Source of the DNA: Firmicutes bacterium FC7
GTDB taxonomy: Bacteria > Bacillota > Clostridia > Tissierellales > Tissierellaceae
Reading direction: 5' to 3'
Assembly: GCA_022760735.1 (NCBI GenBank)
Contig: JAKELU010000001.1
Coordinates: 477,274-522,162 of the forward strand
DNA: 44,889 nt
Below are positions 34,258 through 42,472 of the stretch, in pieces. The notes beneath the pieces are model-generated. The model worked only from the letters and a program-made list of their open reading frames with translations. It ran no database searches and was not told where the DNA came from. The position numbers and the translations under genes are program-made. How positions within the stretch are numbered: position 1 is the first letter of the stretch; each line of letters opens with the position of its first letter.

Positions 34258-35421
34258 TTATTTTGCTAAATTATAAATATTTATTACATCTTCCTTTGTA
34301 AGCTTCTTAAATCTTCCTAAAGTTCCTCCATTCACAGCTTTTTCTGCCATAGTTTCAAAATTGTCTGTAGGTAATCCTTCATCTGAAAAAGAAGTTGGAA
34401 CTCCAATATCCTTTAAGAATGCTATGAAGCTATTGATACCTTCTAAAGCTATTTCTTCTGGCGTTTTATTTACAACTGATACATCAAATACATTTGTAGC
34501 AAATTGTACAAATCTATCTATATTTTCCTTATACACATATTTCATCCAAGCTGGAAATATAATTCCTAAACTTCTTCCATGGGTAGTGCCATAGAAAGCA
34601 CTTAGCTCATGTGCAATAACGTGACTAGCCCAGTCATCTTCTCTTCCTATGCCTAATATGCCATTATGGGCAATAGTACCAGATATCATAATTTCTGCTC
34701 TTGCTGCTATATTCTTAGGGTCCTTATTTAAGATATATGCATTTTTTATAACAGTTTTCATTGTTGCTTCACATAAGTGGTCAGTTAAATCTACATTTTT
34801 TGTATTCGTAAAATATCTTTCAAATACATGGGACAAGATGTCAGTTATTCCTGCAAAGGTCTGCTTATCAGGAAGTGTCAATGTAAGAAGTGGATCCATT
34901 ATCGCAAACTTTGGCCTCATAATATTGCTATTTACAGATAATTTATGAGATCCTTCCTCATTCGTAATTACAGAACCCGTGCTGGATTCACTACCTGTTG
35001 CAGGGAAGGTTAGCACAACTCCTACTGGTAGTGATTCTTTTACCTCTGCTTTTCCAGTATAAAAATCCCAAACATCTCCTTCATATTTTGCACCTATACC
35101 TATAGCCTTAGCTGAATCTATAACACTTCCTCCACCTACAGCTAATATTAAATCAATATCATTTTCCTTTGCTAATTTTACACCTTCATATACAAGACTC
35201 AATTTTGGATTTGGTTCAACTCCTGATAATTCATATACTTCACATTTTAAGTCTTTTAATATATTTTTTATTTCATCATATAGGCCGGATTTTTTTATAC
35301 TTCCTCCACCATAATGAAGTAAGATTTTTTTATACTCATCTAAAATTAAATCTCTTAACTGAGACACTGAACCCTCTCCAAAAACTAATTTAGTTGGACA
35401 ATAGAATTGAAATCTTTCCAC
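34258..35421 (-). CDS. Iron-containing alcohol dehydrogenase (YugJ/Bdh-like)
   Basis: NAD(P)H-dependent alcohol/aldehyde oxidoreductase of the group III family, close in form to clostridial butanol dehydrogenases and YugJ. Cofactor motif GGGSVID (96-102), ATGSESS (141-147), and metal ligands Asp194 and His198 (TDILSH), His267 (WASHVIAHELS) and His281 (THGRSLG). Length 387 is normal. It likely removes reducing power at the end of fermentation, but the true substrate cannot be read from sequence. Single gene with its own terminator. Confidence 0.93.
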   Translation of the reverse strand: MERFQFYCPTKLVFGEGSVSQLRDLILDEYKKILLHYGGGSIKKSGLYDEIKNILKDLKCEVYELSGVEPNPKLSLVYEGVKLAKENDIDLILAVGGGSVIDSAKAIGIGAKYEGDVWDFYTGKAEVKESLPVGVVLTFPATGSESSTGSVITNEEGSHKLSVNSNIMRPKFAIMDPLLTLTLPDKQTFAGITDILSHVFERYFTNTKNVDLTDHLCEATMKTVIKNAYILNKDPKNIAARAEIMISGTIAHNGILGIGREDDWASHVIAHELSAFYGTTHGRSLGIIFPAWMKYVYKENIDRFVQFATNVFDVSVVNKTPEEIALEGINSFIAFLKDIGVPTSFSDEGLPTDNFETMAEKAVNGGTLGRFKKLTKEDVINIYNLAK

Positions 35422-35640
35422 TTTACATCACCTCAAATATTTTGTTATTTAATCTAATATACCCTATGGCTCACTATCTATTTCAAAACTTATAAAGTTA
35501 AATATTTTTATCCTTAAAGCATATATCTTATATTTTAATCATATACATGTATTTTTACCATGTTTAAATTAACATTTACCTACATATATGCATAACTTAT
35601 TATGAGAGATTATTCTCTATAAAATTACGGAGGTGTCATT

Positions 35641-35766
35641 ATGGGAGGCTTATTTGGCGGAAGACGTGATGAGTGCGGAAGAGTAGATGATTCATTACTA
35701 TTCTTCTTCCTACTATTAGTAATAATTTTCTGTAACTGTGGTTTGTTTGGTGGAAGAGACTGCTAA
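35641..35766 (+). CDS. 41-residue Cys- and Gly-rich hydrophobic micro-protein
   Basis: The peptide has a head MGGLFGGRRDECGRVDD, a single hydrophobic helix SLLFFFLLLVIIF, and a tail CNCGLFGGRDC. The GLFGGR motif is repeated at both ends, so the peptide is nearly symmetrical around the helix, with four cysteines, one before and three after it. GGAGGTG stands 4 bases before the ATG and a 12-bp terminator follows. It shares the helix core with the ORF at 3341-3430. It is upstream of the LysM protein. Family not recognised; membrane or spore-surface role is only a guess. Confidence 0.78.
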   Translation: MGGLFGGRRDECGRVDDSLLFFFLLLVIIFCNCGLFGGRDC

Positions 35767-35775
35767 ACGAGAGTA

Positions 35776-35804
35776 GAACCATTAAGCTGTAGGCTTAATG
35801 GTTC
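35776..35804 (+). terminator. Terminator after the 41-residue micro-protein
   Basis: Perfect 12-bp stem GAACCATTAAGC / GCTTAATGGTTC with a 5-base loop, 9 bases past the stop. The T run after it is short (TTAT). Confidence 0.7.
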
Positions 35805-35874
35805 TTATCATATGTAACCAATACCTTTTCTTAGGAATATACTGTATAGAAATAAAAAGTAAGGAGGTAATTAT

Positions 35875-36453
35875 ATGCCTAATGGTATAAATTGTCCAAA
35901 TGGAATGCCATATACTATTAAAGCGGGAGATACTTTCTTCCAAATTGCTAGAACTTTTGGCGTTTCCCTTGATGCATTATTAGCTGCAAATCCAGGTGTT
36001 AATCCAGATAGATTATTCATAGGTCAAGTAATTTGTGTTCCAACAGGAACAACTCCACCACCATCAACTAATTGTCCTCTATTAAGACAAGGAAATACTG
36101 GTCCAGATGTAGTAGATCTACAAACTAGACTAAGAAATATGGGCTTTGACCCAGGACCTATTGATGGAATTTTTGGACCTACAACACATGCAGCTGTTAT
36201 TGCTTTCCAAAGAAGCAGAGGTCTAGTTCCAGATGGCCTTGTAGGAGTATTAACATGGACTGCATTAGGTAAAAATTGTGCTCAACCACCAACATGTCCT
36301 GCAGGAACATTCCCTTATATTGTAAGGGCAGGAGATACTTTCTTCGTACTAGCAGAAAGATTCAATACTACTGTAAGTGCAATTCAAAGAGCCAATCCTA
36401 ATGTAAATCCTAATGCATTACAAATAGGTCAACAAATTTGTATTCCTAGATAA
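35875..36453 (+). CDS. LysM - peptidoglycan-binding_1 - LysM protein
   Basis: A cell-wall or spore-binding protein: LysM (about 12-56, YTIKAGDTFFQIARTFGV), a PG_binding_1 three-helix domain (about 68-132, GNTGPDVVDLQTRLRNMGFDPGPIDGIFGPTT), and a second LysM (about 147-191, YIVRAGDTFFVLAERFNT). No catalytic domain and no signal peptide. LysM proteins without a signal are common as spore-coat or mother-cell products in Firmicutes. Six cysteines flank the domains (Cys7/Cys54 and Cys141/Cys189 bracket the LysMs), so disulfides are possible. AAGGAGG precedes the ATG; a strong terminator follows. Confidence 0.9.
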   Translation: MPNGINCPNGMPYTIKAGDTFFQIARTFGVSLDALLAANPGVNPDRLFIGQVICVPTGTTPPPSTNCPLLRQGNTGPDVVDLQTRLRNMGFDPGPIDGIFGPTTHAAVIAFQRSRGLVPDGLVGVLTWTALGKNCAQPPTCPAGTFPYIVRAGDTFFVLAERFNTTVSAIQRANPNVNPNALQIGQQICIPR

Positions 36454-36459
36454 AAGTAG

Positions 36460-36490
36460 ACTGTCGCACTAATTTAATTGGTGCGACAGT
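36460..36490. terminator. Bidirectional terminator between LysM protein and CarD-like gene
   Basis: Ten-bp stem ACTGTCGCAC / GTGCGACAGT, extended by A-T pairs towards the loop, then TTTTTAT on the plus strand, 7 bases after the LysM stop and 3 before the converging carD-like stop. Confidence 0.85.
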
Positions 36491-36492
36491 TT

Positions 36493-37011
36493 TTATACTC
36501 CTAAATTTTCTACTTTTTCTCTAATATAGTCTTTAATCTCATCTCTAGGTATTCCTATGGAAATAGATAATTCACTATAAAGTAGATCTTCAGCCTTTCT
36601 CATAAAGCTCAAATCTGTCTGACTTAAACTCTTTCCAATACTTCCTAACATTGTTCCCTTTGTATATATGCTTTTTATTAATTGTACTAAATCTAAGCAA
36701 TCATCGCTTTTTATTGCATTCATATAATGCTCAACAATTGAATTTAATTGTCTATCAGTACAAATATCAACTTCAACCGAAGGCATTTGATTAATTAATT
36801 CCTGGGCTTCATCATAGGTCATTACACGTCTCATAGAAACATTTGTATCAACCGGTACATAAATATTTCCATTACCATAAACTGAAGACAGAGTATAATA
36901 AAGTTTATCTTTATCTATATACTTCATATCTGGAACTCCAATGTCCTCTACCTTAAAGACACCATTAACTCCATATACAACTAAATCACCTACTTCAAAC
37001 ACTTTCTTCAT
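36493..37011 (-). CDS. CarD family transcription regulator
   Basis: N-terminal CarD/TRCF RNA-polymerase-interacting domain (residues 1-70; FEVGDLVVYGVNGVFKVEDIGV) and an alpha-helical C-terminal domain (75-172) with MRKAEDLLYSELSISIGI, a typical CarD pattern. Such proteins bind the RNA polymerase beta subunit and stabilise open promoter complexes, with global effects on stable RNA promoters. Length 172 is normal. Monocistronic, ended by the shared terminator. The upstream DNA to 37180 is plain AT-rich sequence plus an 18-base repeat. Confidence 0.9.
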   Translation of the reverse strand: MKKVFEVGDLVVYGVNGVFKVEDIGVPDMKYIDKDKLYYTLSSVYGNGNIYVPVDTNVSMRRVMTYDEAQELINQMPSVEVDICTDRQLNSIVEHYMNAIKSDDCLDLVQLIKSIYTKGTMLGSIGKSLSQTDLSFMRKAEDLLYSELSISIGIPRDEIKDYIREKVENLGV

Positions 37012-37182
37012 CCTTTCGTTATTCTATATATTAATATTATTTTTTCAGTTTCTAAGTAAATAAAAATACTATTACCAAAAATGACCTAATTATTGTTATT
37101 ATCCCAAAATATTAAACTAAAATACATTTATATGTGATTTAAATCAATTTACTATCGTTAATTGTATTAGGTCATAAAGAAA

Positions 37183-37222
37183 GCTCTCGCTCCCTTGTAA
37201 ATATATACAAAGGTACGAGAGC
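37183..37222 (-). terminator. Terminator of htpG
   Basis: Long hairpin: GCTCTCG / CGAGAGC outer pairs and CCTTGTA / TACAAAGG inner pairs with a small internal mismatch, 44 bases past the htpG stop, followed on the minus strand by TTTCTTTATGACC. Confidence 0.7.
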
Positions 37223-37265
37223 ATTAGAGAAATTTCAGTAAATTAGCTCTATTTACTAATTAATT

Positions 37266-39137
37266 TTAAAGTAATTTCCAAATATTATTTGTAAACTCTA
37301 CAGGATCATCTATTGGAAGTCCCTCAATTAGTAAGGCTTGATTATAAAGTAAATTTGTATATAAATCTAACTTTTCTGCATCACTTTCATAAGCTTCCAT
37401 TAGCTTTTCAATAACCTTATGATTTCCATTTATCTCCAATATCTTTTCAGCTTTTATATTTCCACCGTTAGGCATTTGATTTAATACTTTTTCCATTTCT
37501 ATAGATATTTCACCTTCAGTTGATAGATAAACAGGATGGTTCTTAAGTCTATTTGAAATTTTTACTTCTTTAACCTTTCCTGCAAGCAAATCCTTCATAG
37601 CCTCTACTAACTTTGATTTTTCTTCACTCTTAGTATCTTCTTTTTCTTCACTTTCTTCTACATCTAAGTCTGAGCTTGATACAGATTTAAACTCCTTATC
37701 CTTGTAGCAGTGTAATACCTTTATGGCAAATTCATCTATTTCATCAATGAAATAAAGAACTTCATATCCCTTATCTTTCATAAATTCAACCTGTGGAAGT
37801 TTATCTACTCTATCCAATGATTCTCCACTTGCATAATAGATATATTTTTGGTCTTCCTTCATTCTGCTTACATATTCATCAAGTGTAACTAATTTCATAT
37901 CCTTAGATGAATAGAATAAAAGTAAATCCTGTAATATTTCTTTATTTGTTCCAAATTCCTGATAAATTCCATATTTCAACTGCTTCCCAAATACGTCAAA
38001 GAACTCTTCGTATTTTTCCCTTTCATTTTTTAAGAGTAGGGATAATTCATCCTTTATCTTATCTCTTATTTTCTTAGCAATTAGCTTAAGCTGTCTATCA
38101 TGCTGTAGAATTTCTCTTGAAATGTTTAGGGATAAGTCCTCTGAATCAACTACTCCCTTTACAAATCCAAAATAATCTGGAAGTAGATCTCCACATTTAT
38201 CCATTATTAGGACTCCACTTGAGTAAAGTTCTAACCCCTTCTCATAGTCCTTTGTATAGAAGTTAAATGGCATTTCACTTGGAATATATAGTATCGCATT
38301 GTACCTTACAGCACCATCAACACTAAGGTGAATATGCCTTAGAGGTTTATCAAAGCCAAAATGCTTTTCTGAATAGAAATTAGCATAATTCTCATCTTTT
38401 AATTCATTTTTGTTCTTTCTCCATATAGGTACCATGCTGTTAATAGTTTTTTCTTCATAAACATCCTCATATTCTGATTCTGTTCCTTCCTTAAGCTTAC
38501 GTGACTTTATATCCATCTTAATTGGATACCTTATAAAATCAGAATATTTCCTTACTATTGATTTTAGAGTATAAGTATCTAAATAATCATCATATTCTTC
38601 ATCTTCCGTATTCTTCTTTATTCTTAGAATGATATCTGTACCTACATTATCCTTTTCAACTTCCTCTATTGTATAACCGTCTACACCTTCAGACTCCCAT
38701 TTATATGCTTTATCACTACCTAAAGCCTTGCTAATAACAGTAACCTTATCTGCAACCATAAATGCAGAGTAAAATCCAACTCCAAATTGTCCAATTATAT
38801 CATACCCATCTTTAATTTCATTTTCCTTTTTAAATGCATAAGATCCACTATTTGCTATTATACCTAGGTTGTTATCTAATTCTTCCTTAGTCATACCTAT
38901 TCCAGTATCTGAAATAGTTAAGGTCCTATTTTCCTTATTAGGAATTACTTTTATATAATAATCATTTTTGTTAAAAACAATATTATCATCAGTAAGGGCT
39001 TTATAATAGATTTTATCAATGGCATCACTAGCATTTGATATTAACTCCCTTAAAAATATCTCTTTATTTGTATAAATAGAATTAATCATCAAATCAAGTA
39101 GCCTTTTAGATTCAGCTTTAAATTCCTTCTTCTCCAT
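37266..39137 (-). CDS. htpG: Molecular chaperone HtpG (Hsp90)
   Basis: Bacterial Hsp90, an ATP-driven homodimeric chaperone. GHKL ATPase domain with [16 protein letters not shown] (Glu31, Asn35), SDTGIGMT (Asp77-Gly81) and [18 protein letters not shown]; middle domain with [30 protein letters not shown]-terminal dimerisation domain. An acidic stretch at about 485-505 ([14 protein letters not shown]) is a linker. Length 623 is typical. Upstream are a consensus promoter and a CIRCE operator, so HrcA control is expected. Confidence 0.98.
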   Translation of the reverse strand: MEKKEFKAESKRLLDLMINSIYTNKEIFLRELISNASDAIDKIYYKALTDDNIVFNKNDYYIKVIPNKENRTLTISDTGIGMTKEELDNNLGIIANSGSYAFKKENEIKDGYDIIGQFGVGFYSAFMVADKVTVISKALGSDKAYKWESEGVDGYTIEEVEKDNVGTDIILRIKKNTEDEEYDDYLDTYTLKSIVRKYSDFIRYPIKMDIKSRKLKEGTESEYEDVYEEKTINSMVPIWRKNKNELKDENYANFYSEKHFGFDKPLRHIHLSVDGAVRYNAILYIPSEMPFNFYTKDYEKGLELYSSGVLIMDKCGDLLPDYFGFVKGVVDSEDLSLNISREILQHDRQLKLIAKKIRDKIKDELSLLLKNEREKYEEFFDVFGKQLKYGIYQEFGTNKEILQDLLLFYSSKDMKLVTLDEYVSRMKEDQKYIYYASGESLDRVDKLPQVEFMKDKGYEVLYFIDEIDEFAIKVLHCYKDKEFKSVSSSDLDVEESEEKEDTKSEEKSKLVEAMKDLLAGKVKEVKISNRLKNHPVYLSTEGEISIEMEKVLNQMPNGGNIKAEKILEINGNHKVIEKLMEAYESDAEKLDLYTNLLYNQALLIEGLPIDDPVEFTNNIWKLL

Positions 39138-39165
39138 TTTATCTACTCCTTACTTATAAATATTA

Positions 39166-39192
39166 TTAGCACTCAACATAGTTAAGTGCTAA
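39166..39192. promoter_or_regulatory. CIRCE operator (HrcA site) of htpG
   Basis: TTAGCACTC (39166-39174), 9-base spacer, AAGTGCTAA (39184-39192). The consensus is TTAGCACTC-N9-GAGTGCTAA; only the innermost base of the second arm differs. It is downstream of the -10, in the 5' UTR of htpG. Confidence 0.92.
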
Positions 39193-39197
39193 TAATT

Positions 39198-39226
39198 ATT
39201 TTATATTATATATTTTGATATGTCAA
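39198..39226 (-). promoter_or_regulatory. Sigma-A promoter of htpG
   Basis: Minus strand consensus TTGACA (complement of 39221-39226), 17-base spacer, TAAAAT (complement of 39198-39203), immediately followed by the CIRCE element. Confidence 0.75.
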
Positions 39227-39235
39227 ATATTACTA

Positions 39236-39472
39236 TTATTTTTCTTCTTCAGGATTTTGCTTATGATGTATTATACTAACCCACTTGTCTCCTTCTAAAA
39301 TCCTTCTTACTTTCTTTTCAAAATCTATTCTAGAAAGCCAAACTTGTCTATCGCATCCAAGACATTTTAATTTTATATCTACTCCAGTTCTAAGGATTTC
39401 CCACTTATTTTCACCACAAGGATGTCCTTTTTTAAGAGTTACGATATCTCCAATTTCATATTTAAGAATCAT
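39236..39472 (-). CDS. DUF951 small protein (YyzM-like)
   Basis: A conserved small Firmicute protein of unknown function: YEIGDIVTLKKGHPCGENKWEILRTGVDIKLKCLGCDRQVWL, with a Cys near the N-terminus and a CLGC pair that could bind a metal. Length 78 is slightly long (typical 65-75) with a polar tail. Its ATG lies inside the end of mscS (11-bp overlap), which suggests coupling. The mscS-DUF951 pair is common in clostridia near oriC. Confidence 0.88.
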   Translation of the reverse strand: MILKYEIGDIVTLKKGHPCGENKWEILRTGVDIKLKCLGCDRQVWLSRIDFEKKVRRILEGDKWVSIIHHKQNPEEEK

Positions 39473-40334
39473 TTTTATTACCTCCTAAGATAACTCTTTT
39501 TGGATAAGGTAATTTAATATTATCCTGATCGAATTTTTCCTTAACCTTTTTTCTTATTTCTCTTTCAACTGACCATTGGGTATCAGCTTTAGCCTTTGCT
39601 ACAATTGTAATTCCAACATTATATTCACCTAATTCAGTTACTCCTAAAACAGTAGGTCCATCTATAATATTTTCGTTAGAATTTTTTATATCCTTACAAA
39701 CTTGTTCAAGTGCCTTAATTACCTTATCTATATCTTCATCAATAGATACAAATACCTTGACCAAAGCCCTCATGGCGCCTTTACTGCTATTTGTAACTAC
39801 TTGAATAGTACTATTTGGTATTATGTGGAGCTCCCCATTAAATGCTCTAAGTTTAGTTACTCTAAGTCCTAGTTCTTCTACATAACCTTCATAACTGTCT
39901 ATTTTAACTAAGTCACCTACTGAATATTGATCTTCCATAAGTATAAAAAAGCCAGTTATAATATCTTTTACTAAGGATTGAGCACCAAATCCTATGGCAA
40001 TACCACCTATACCAGCAGTAGCAAGAATTGATGAAGTATTAATATTAAATTCCTCTAATGCTATTATGATTCCTATAAAATATAATGTATACTTTGCTGC
40101 TTTTGTTAGGATCTGACCTAGTGTATTAGCACGCCTATCACTGCTATAAATATGATTTATTCTTTTATTCTGCAATGTTCTATTAATTAATTTACTAGCA
40201 ATAGAAACTATAATCTTTATTACAGCAAAGATAATTACAATTTTTATTAATTTTCCTAATACATTTAAATCACCATAATTATTTATAAATGTATTATCAA
40301 ATATCCCTAGTATATCCTCTACTATATCTTCCAC
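39462..40334 (-). CDS. Small-conductance mechanosensitive channel (MscS family)
   Basis: A homoheptameric channel that vents solutes on osmotic downshock. Three membrane helices (about 28-120), the pore helix GIGGIAIGFGAQSLVKDIITGFFILMEDQYSVGDLVKI, and the cytoplasmic beta and alpha/beta domains. The frame is open upstream to 40376, but that start lies in the DUF3343 gene; GTG at 40334, right after TGGTGA, gives a start 4 bases past the upstream stop (290 residues). Coupled to DUF3343 and DUF951. Confidence 0.9.
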   Translation of the reverse strand: MEDIVEDILGIFDNTFINNYGDLNVLGKLIKIVIIFAVIKIIVSIASKLINRTLQNKRINHIYSSDRRANTLGQILTKAAKYTLYFIGIIIALEEFNINTSSILATAGIGGIAIGFGAQSLVKDIITGFFILMEDQYSVGDLVKIDSYEGYVEELGLRVTKLRAFNGELHIIPNSTIQVVTNSSKGAMRALVKVFVSIDEDIDKVIKALEQVCKDIKNSNENIIDGPTVLGVTELGEYNVGITIVAKAKADTQWSVEREIRKKVKEKFDQDNIKLPYPKRVILGGNKNDS

Positions 40335-40338
40335 TAAA

Positions 40339-40608
40339 TCACCACTCAAACTCTGAAATTTCTTTTGTATTTTCATTAATTATATATTTATAGATACCCT
40401 TTATTGATAGTTCATTTTTATCTTTAAGTTCCTTAACCTTTTGAATATCCTCTAAACTAAATAAAATAGATAAACCACAGCTTAGTGTAATTTCTCTAGG
40501 TGTAGGGATAGTCTTAAAAGGTATTTGTTTTTCCTTAAATATCTTCTCTCCGCTTATTGCATGATGTGTAGAATTAAAAGTCACAATGCCATATTCTTCT
40601 GTTTTCAT
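40339..40608 (-). CDS. DUF3343 protein (putative Se/S carrier)
   Basis: 89 residues of the DUF3343 family, which has been proposed to carry selenium or sulfur: GIVTFNSTHHAISGEKIF at the N-terminus, IPFKTIPTPREITLSCGLSILF with the conserved central Cys. It follows yedF by 9 bases and is coupled to mscS. Small and acidic at the end. The role is inferred from the family and from its yedF neighbour, not from a visible catalytic site. Confidence 0.85.
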   Translation of the reverse strand: MKTEEYGIVTFNSTHHAISGEKIFKEKQIPFKTIPTPREITLSCGLSILFSLEDIQKVKELKDKNELSIKGIYKYIINENTKEISEFEW

Positions 40609-40617
40609 AATATCTTC

Positions 40618-41211
40618 CTATCCAATGTTTATTGTATTTGATGTATTCATCTTTTCATAAATTGTATACATATTTGTAATACCCCCAACTTTTAGCTTTT
40701 CCTTTAAATTATAGTAATCTAAACATGTACCACAGGATAAAATTTCTACGCCATTTTCCTCTAATGCCTTTAAATCATCTAATACGGGGCTTCCTTCACA
40801 TGTTAATTTAACTCCAGAATTAAAGAAAAGTATGTTTGTAGGATGAGGGGTTGTTTCTTTTACAGTAAATATAAAGCTCTTTATTAAAATCTTTCCAAGC
40901 TCTTCCTCACCTGCACCCATTTTATCAGAGCCGATAGCTATAGTATTGTTGCTTCTTTTCTCAACAGGTAGTTCTACCTCTTTAACTGTAGCATTTCCCT
41001 TTTTTATATTAATAATATACTCATCTTCTTTTTTCTTTTCAACTGTATATTCAAGTCCCATACTTGAAGCAAGCTTTGATACATTTTCCTTGGCTACTTC
41101 ATTGTCAACTATTGTTGTAATTATACCCTCAGAAATACTATCTAACTCCTTCTTAGTCATTAAAACCGGTTTAGGACACGCTTGTCCTCTTGCATCTACT
41201 ATATTATTCAT
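40618..41211 (-). CDS. yedF: YedF-type sulfurtransferase-like selenium metabolism protein
   Basis: N-terminal TusA-like domain (1-70; VDARGQACPKPVLMTKKEL with the persulfide-forming Cys12) and a C-terminal DsrE-like domain (90-197; IAIGSDKMGAGEEELGKILIKSF, LKALEENGVEILSCGTCLDYY). This two-domain form is the YedF family found in selenium-using bacteria. No selD, selA or selB is in the window. GGGGG before the ATG. Confidence 0.88.
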   Translation of the reverse strand: MNNIVDARGQACPKPVLMTKKELDSISEGIITTIVDNEVAKENVSKLASSMGLEYTVEKKKEDEYIINIKKGNATVKEVELPVEKRSNNTIAIGSDKMGAGEEELGKILIKSFIFTVKETTPHPTNILFFNSGVKLTCEGSPVLDDLKALEENGVEILSCGTCLDYYNLKEKLKVGGITNMYTIYEKMNTSNTINIG

Positions 41212-41243
41212 TTAAATCCCCCTTTTAAAAAAACTAATATTTA

Positions 41244-42305
41244 TTATCGATCTAGATTAAATACATTAATCTTATTTTCATAGTGTACAGCTATATAATC
41301 ATCATTGCCTAGAACATTGACTATATCATCCTCACCCTTATATTTTAATATTTCCTTTTTATTTTGTAAAATAACCAATTCCTTTTCTCCATGTACTCCT
41401 AATAAATTCCCAAGGACTATAATTTTATTAGCATCAATACTTAAATCTATATTTTCCTCTTCACCAATTGAGCTTATTACCCTTAAACTACTATCCTTTA
41501 AGATATAAATCTCATTATCCTTCACTAAAATATCCTTAAATCCATCATGTTCCACTTCCCACTGAATTTCGTCATCTTTTATAAATATTATTCTTTTATT
41601 AGTAATAATTATAGGGTTTTCGTAGATAAATTCAGTAAATACAATAATTTCATTTGACAGCTCAATTAACTTTTCTTCCTTACTCATAATATCGTTTTTA
41701 TATATTACGGATTTCAACTCACTATCACTTGCATTTAATGTTGAAAATAGATAATCAGTTTTATTTTCATTTAAGCAGTAAGTAAGTATATTTTCACTTG
41801 TTTCAATCTCATTTATTATCTGACCATTTTCATCTACAATGTACAAGCCTTCCATGGTATTATCTTTTGCATGTATTATGTAATAATTACCAAATTCTTT
41901 TATGTTAAATATTTCTTTATCAATTTGGGTTCTTGATAGAGTATCCCCATTATTGTTCATTACATAAATGTCTCCAAATTGCTTGTCCACTATATAAATG
42001 TATTCATCTCCAAGTTTAATTTCAACGTTGTTAGAATTAAATCTTTTATTCCATTTGTCACTTCCATCCTCGTTAAAATAAGTAATGGATTTATTTTGCC
42101 ACCTAATTAGAGATTTCTTAAAATATATTAGATTTTCTCCCTGATATTCTACATCAAGGACCATTTCGATATCTTTTTTGGTTAATTTATTTATAAAGTT
42201 TAGTGCTTTTTCTTGAGCTTCCTTATTTGAAAAAATTAAAGCTAAAATAGCAAATATAAGAAGAAATTTTTTAAATCCTTTATGCATACTTTTTGTATTT
42301 TCCAT
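41244..42305 (-). CDS. DUF5711-like membrane-anchored beta-propeller protein
   Basis: One N-terminal membrane helix (about 13-27 from this start, KKFLLIFAILALIF) followed by about 310 residues of repeating beta-strand blades, e.g. DEYIYIVDKQFGDIYVMNNNGDT, NYYIIHAKDNTMEGLYIVDENGQ and DNEIYILKDSSLRVISSIG. It resembles DUF5711 or PQQ-like propellers anchored outside the cell. No enzyme motif. The frame is open to 42326; ATG 42305 with GAGGGG upstream is preferred. Cotranscription with yedF is possible (33-base gap). Function unknown. Confidence 0.72.
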   Translation of the reverse strand: MENTKSMHKGFKKFLLIFAILALIFSNKEAQEKALNFINKLTKKDIEMVLDVEYQGENLIYFKKSLIRWQNKSITYFNEDGSDKWNKRFNSNNVEIKLGDEYIYIVDKQFGDIYVMNNNGDTLSRTQIDKEIFNIKEFGNYYIIHAKDNTMEGLYIVDENGQIINEIETSENILTYCLNENKTDYLFSTLNASDSELKSVIYKNDIMSKEEKLIELSNEIIVFTEFIYENPIIITNKRIIFIKDDEIQWEVEHDGFKDILVKDNEIYILKDSSLRVISSIGEEENIDLSIDANKIIVLGNLLGVHGEKELVILQNKKEILKYKGEDDIVNVLGNDDYIAVHYENKINVFNLDR

Positions 42306-42472
42306 ATATAACCCCTCACACTTCATTAAAACCTATATAAATTGTATATGAAATTTCTTCAAATTACCATAGAATAGCATCAAATAAAAATTTATAATTA
42401 TATTTACATATTTTTGTAAATTCTGATATACTAAATGTATCCATACACAACAGATAAATAAGAGGTGAGAAA

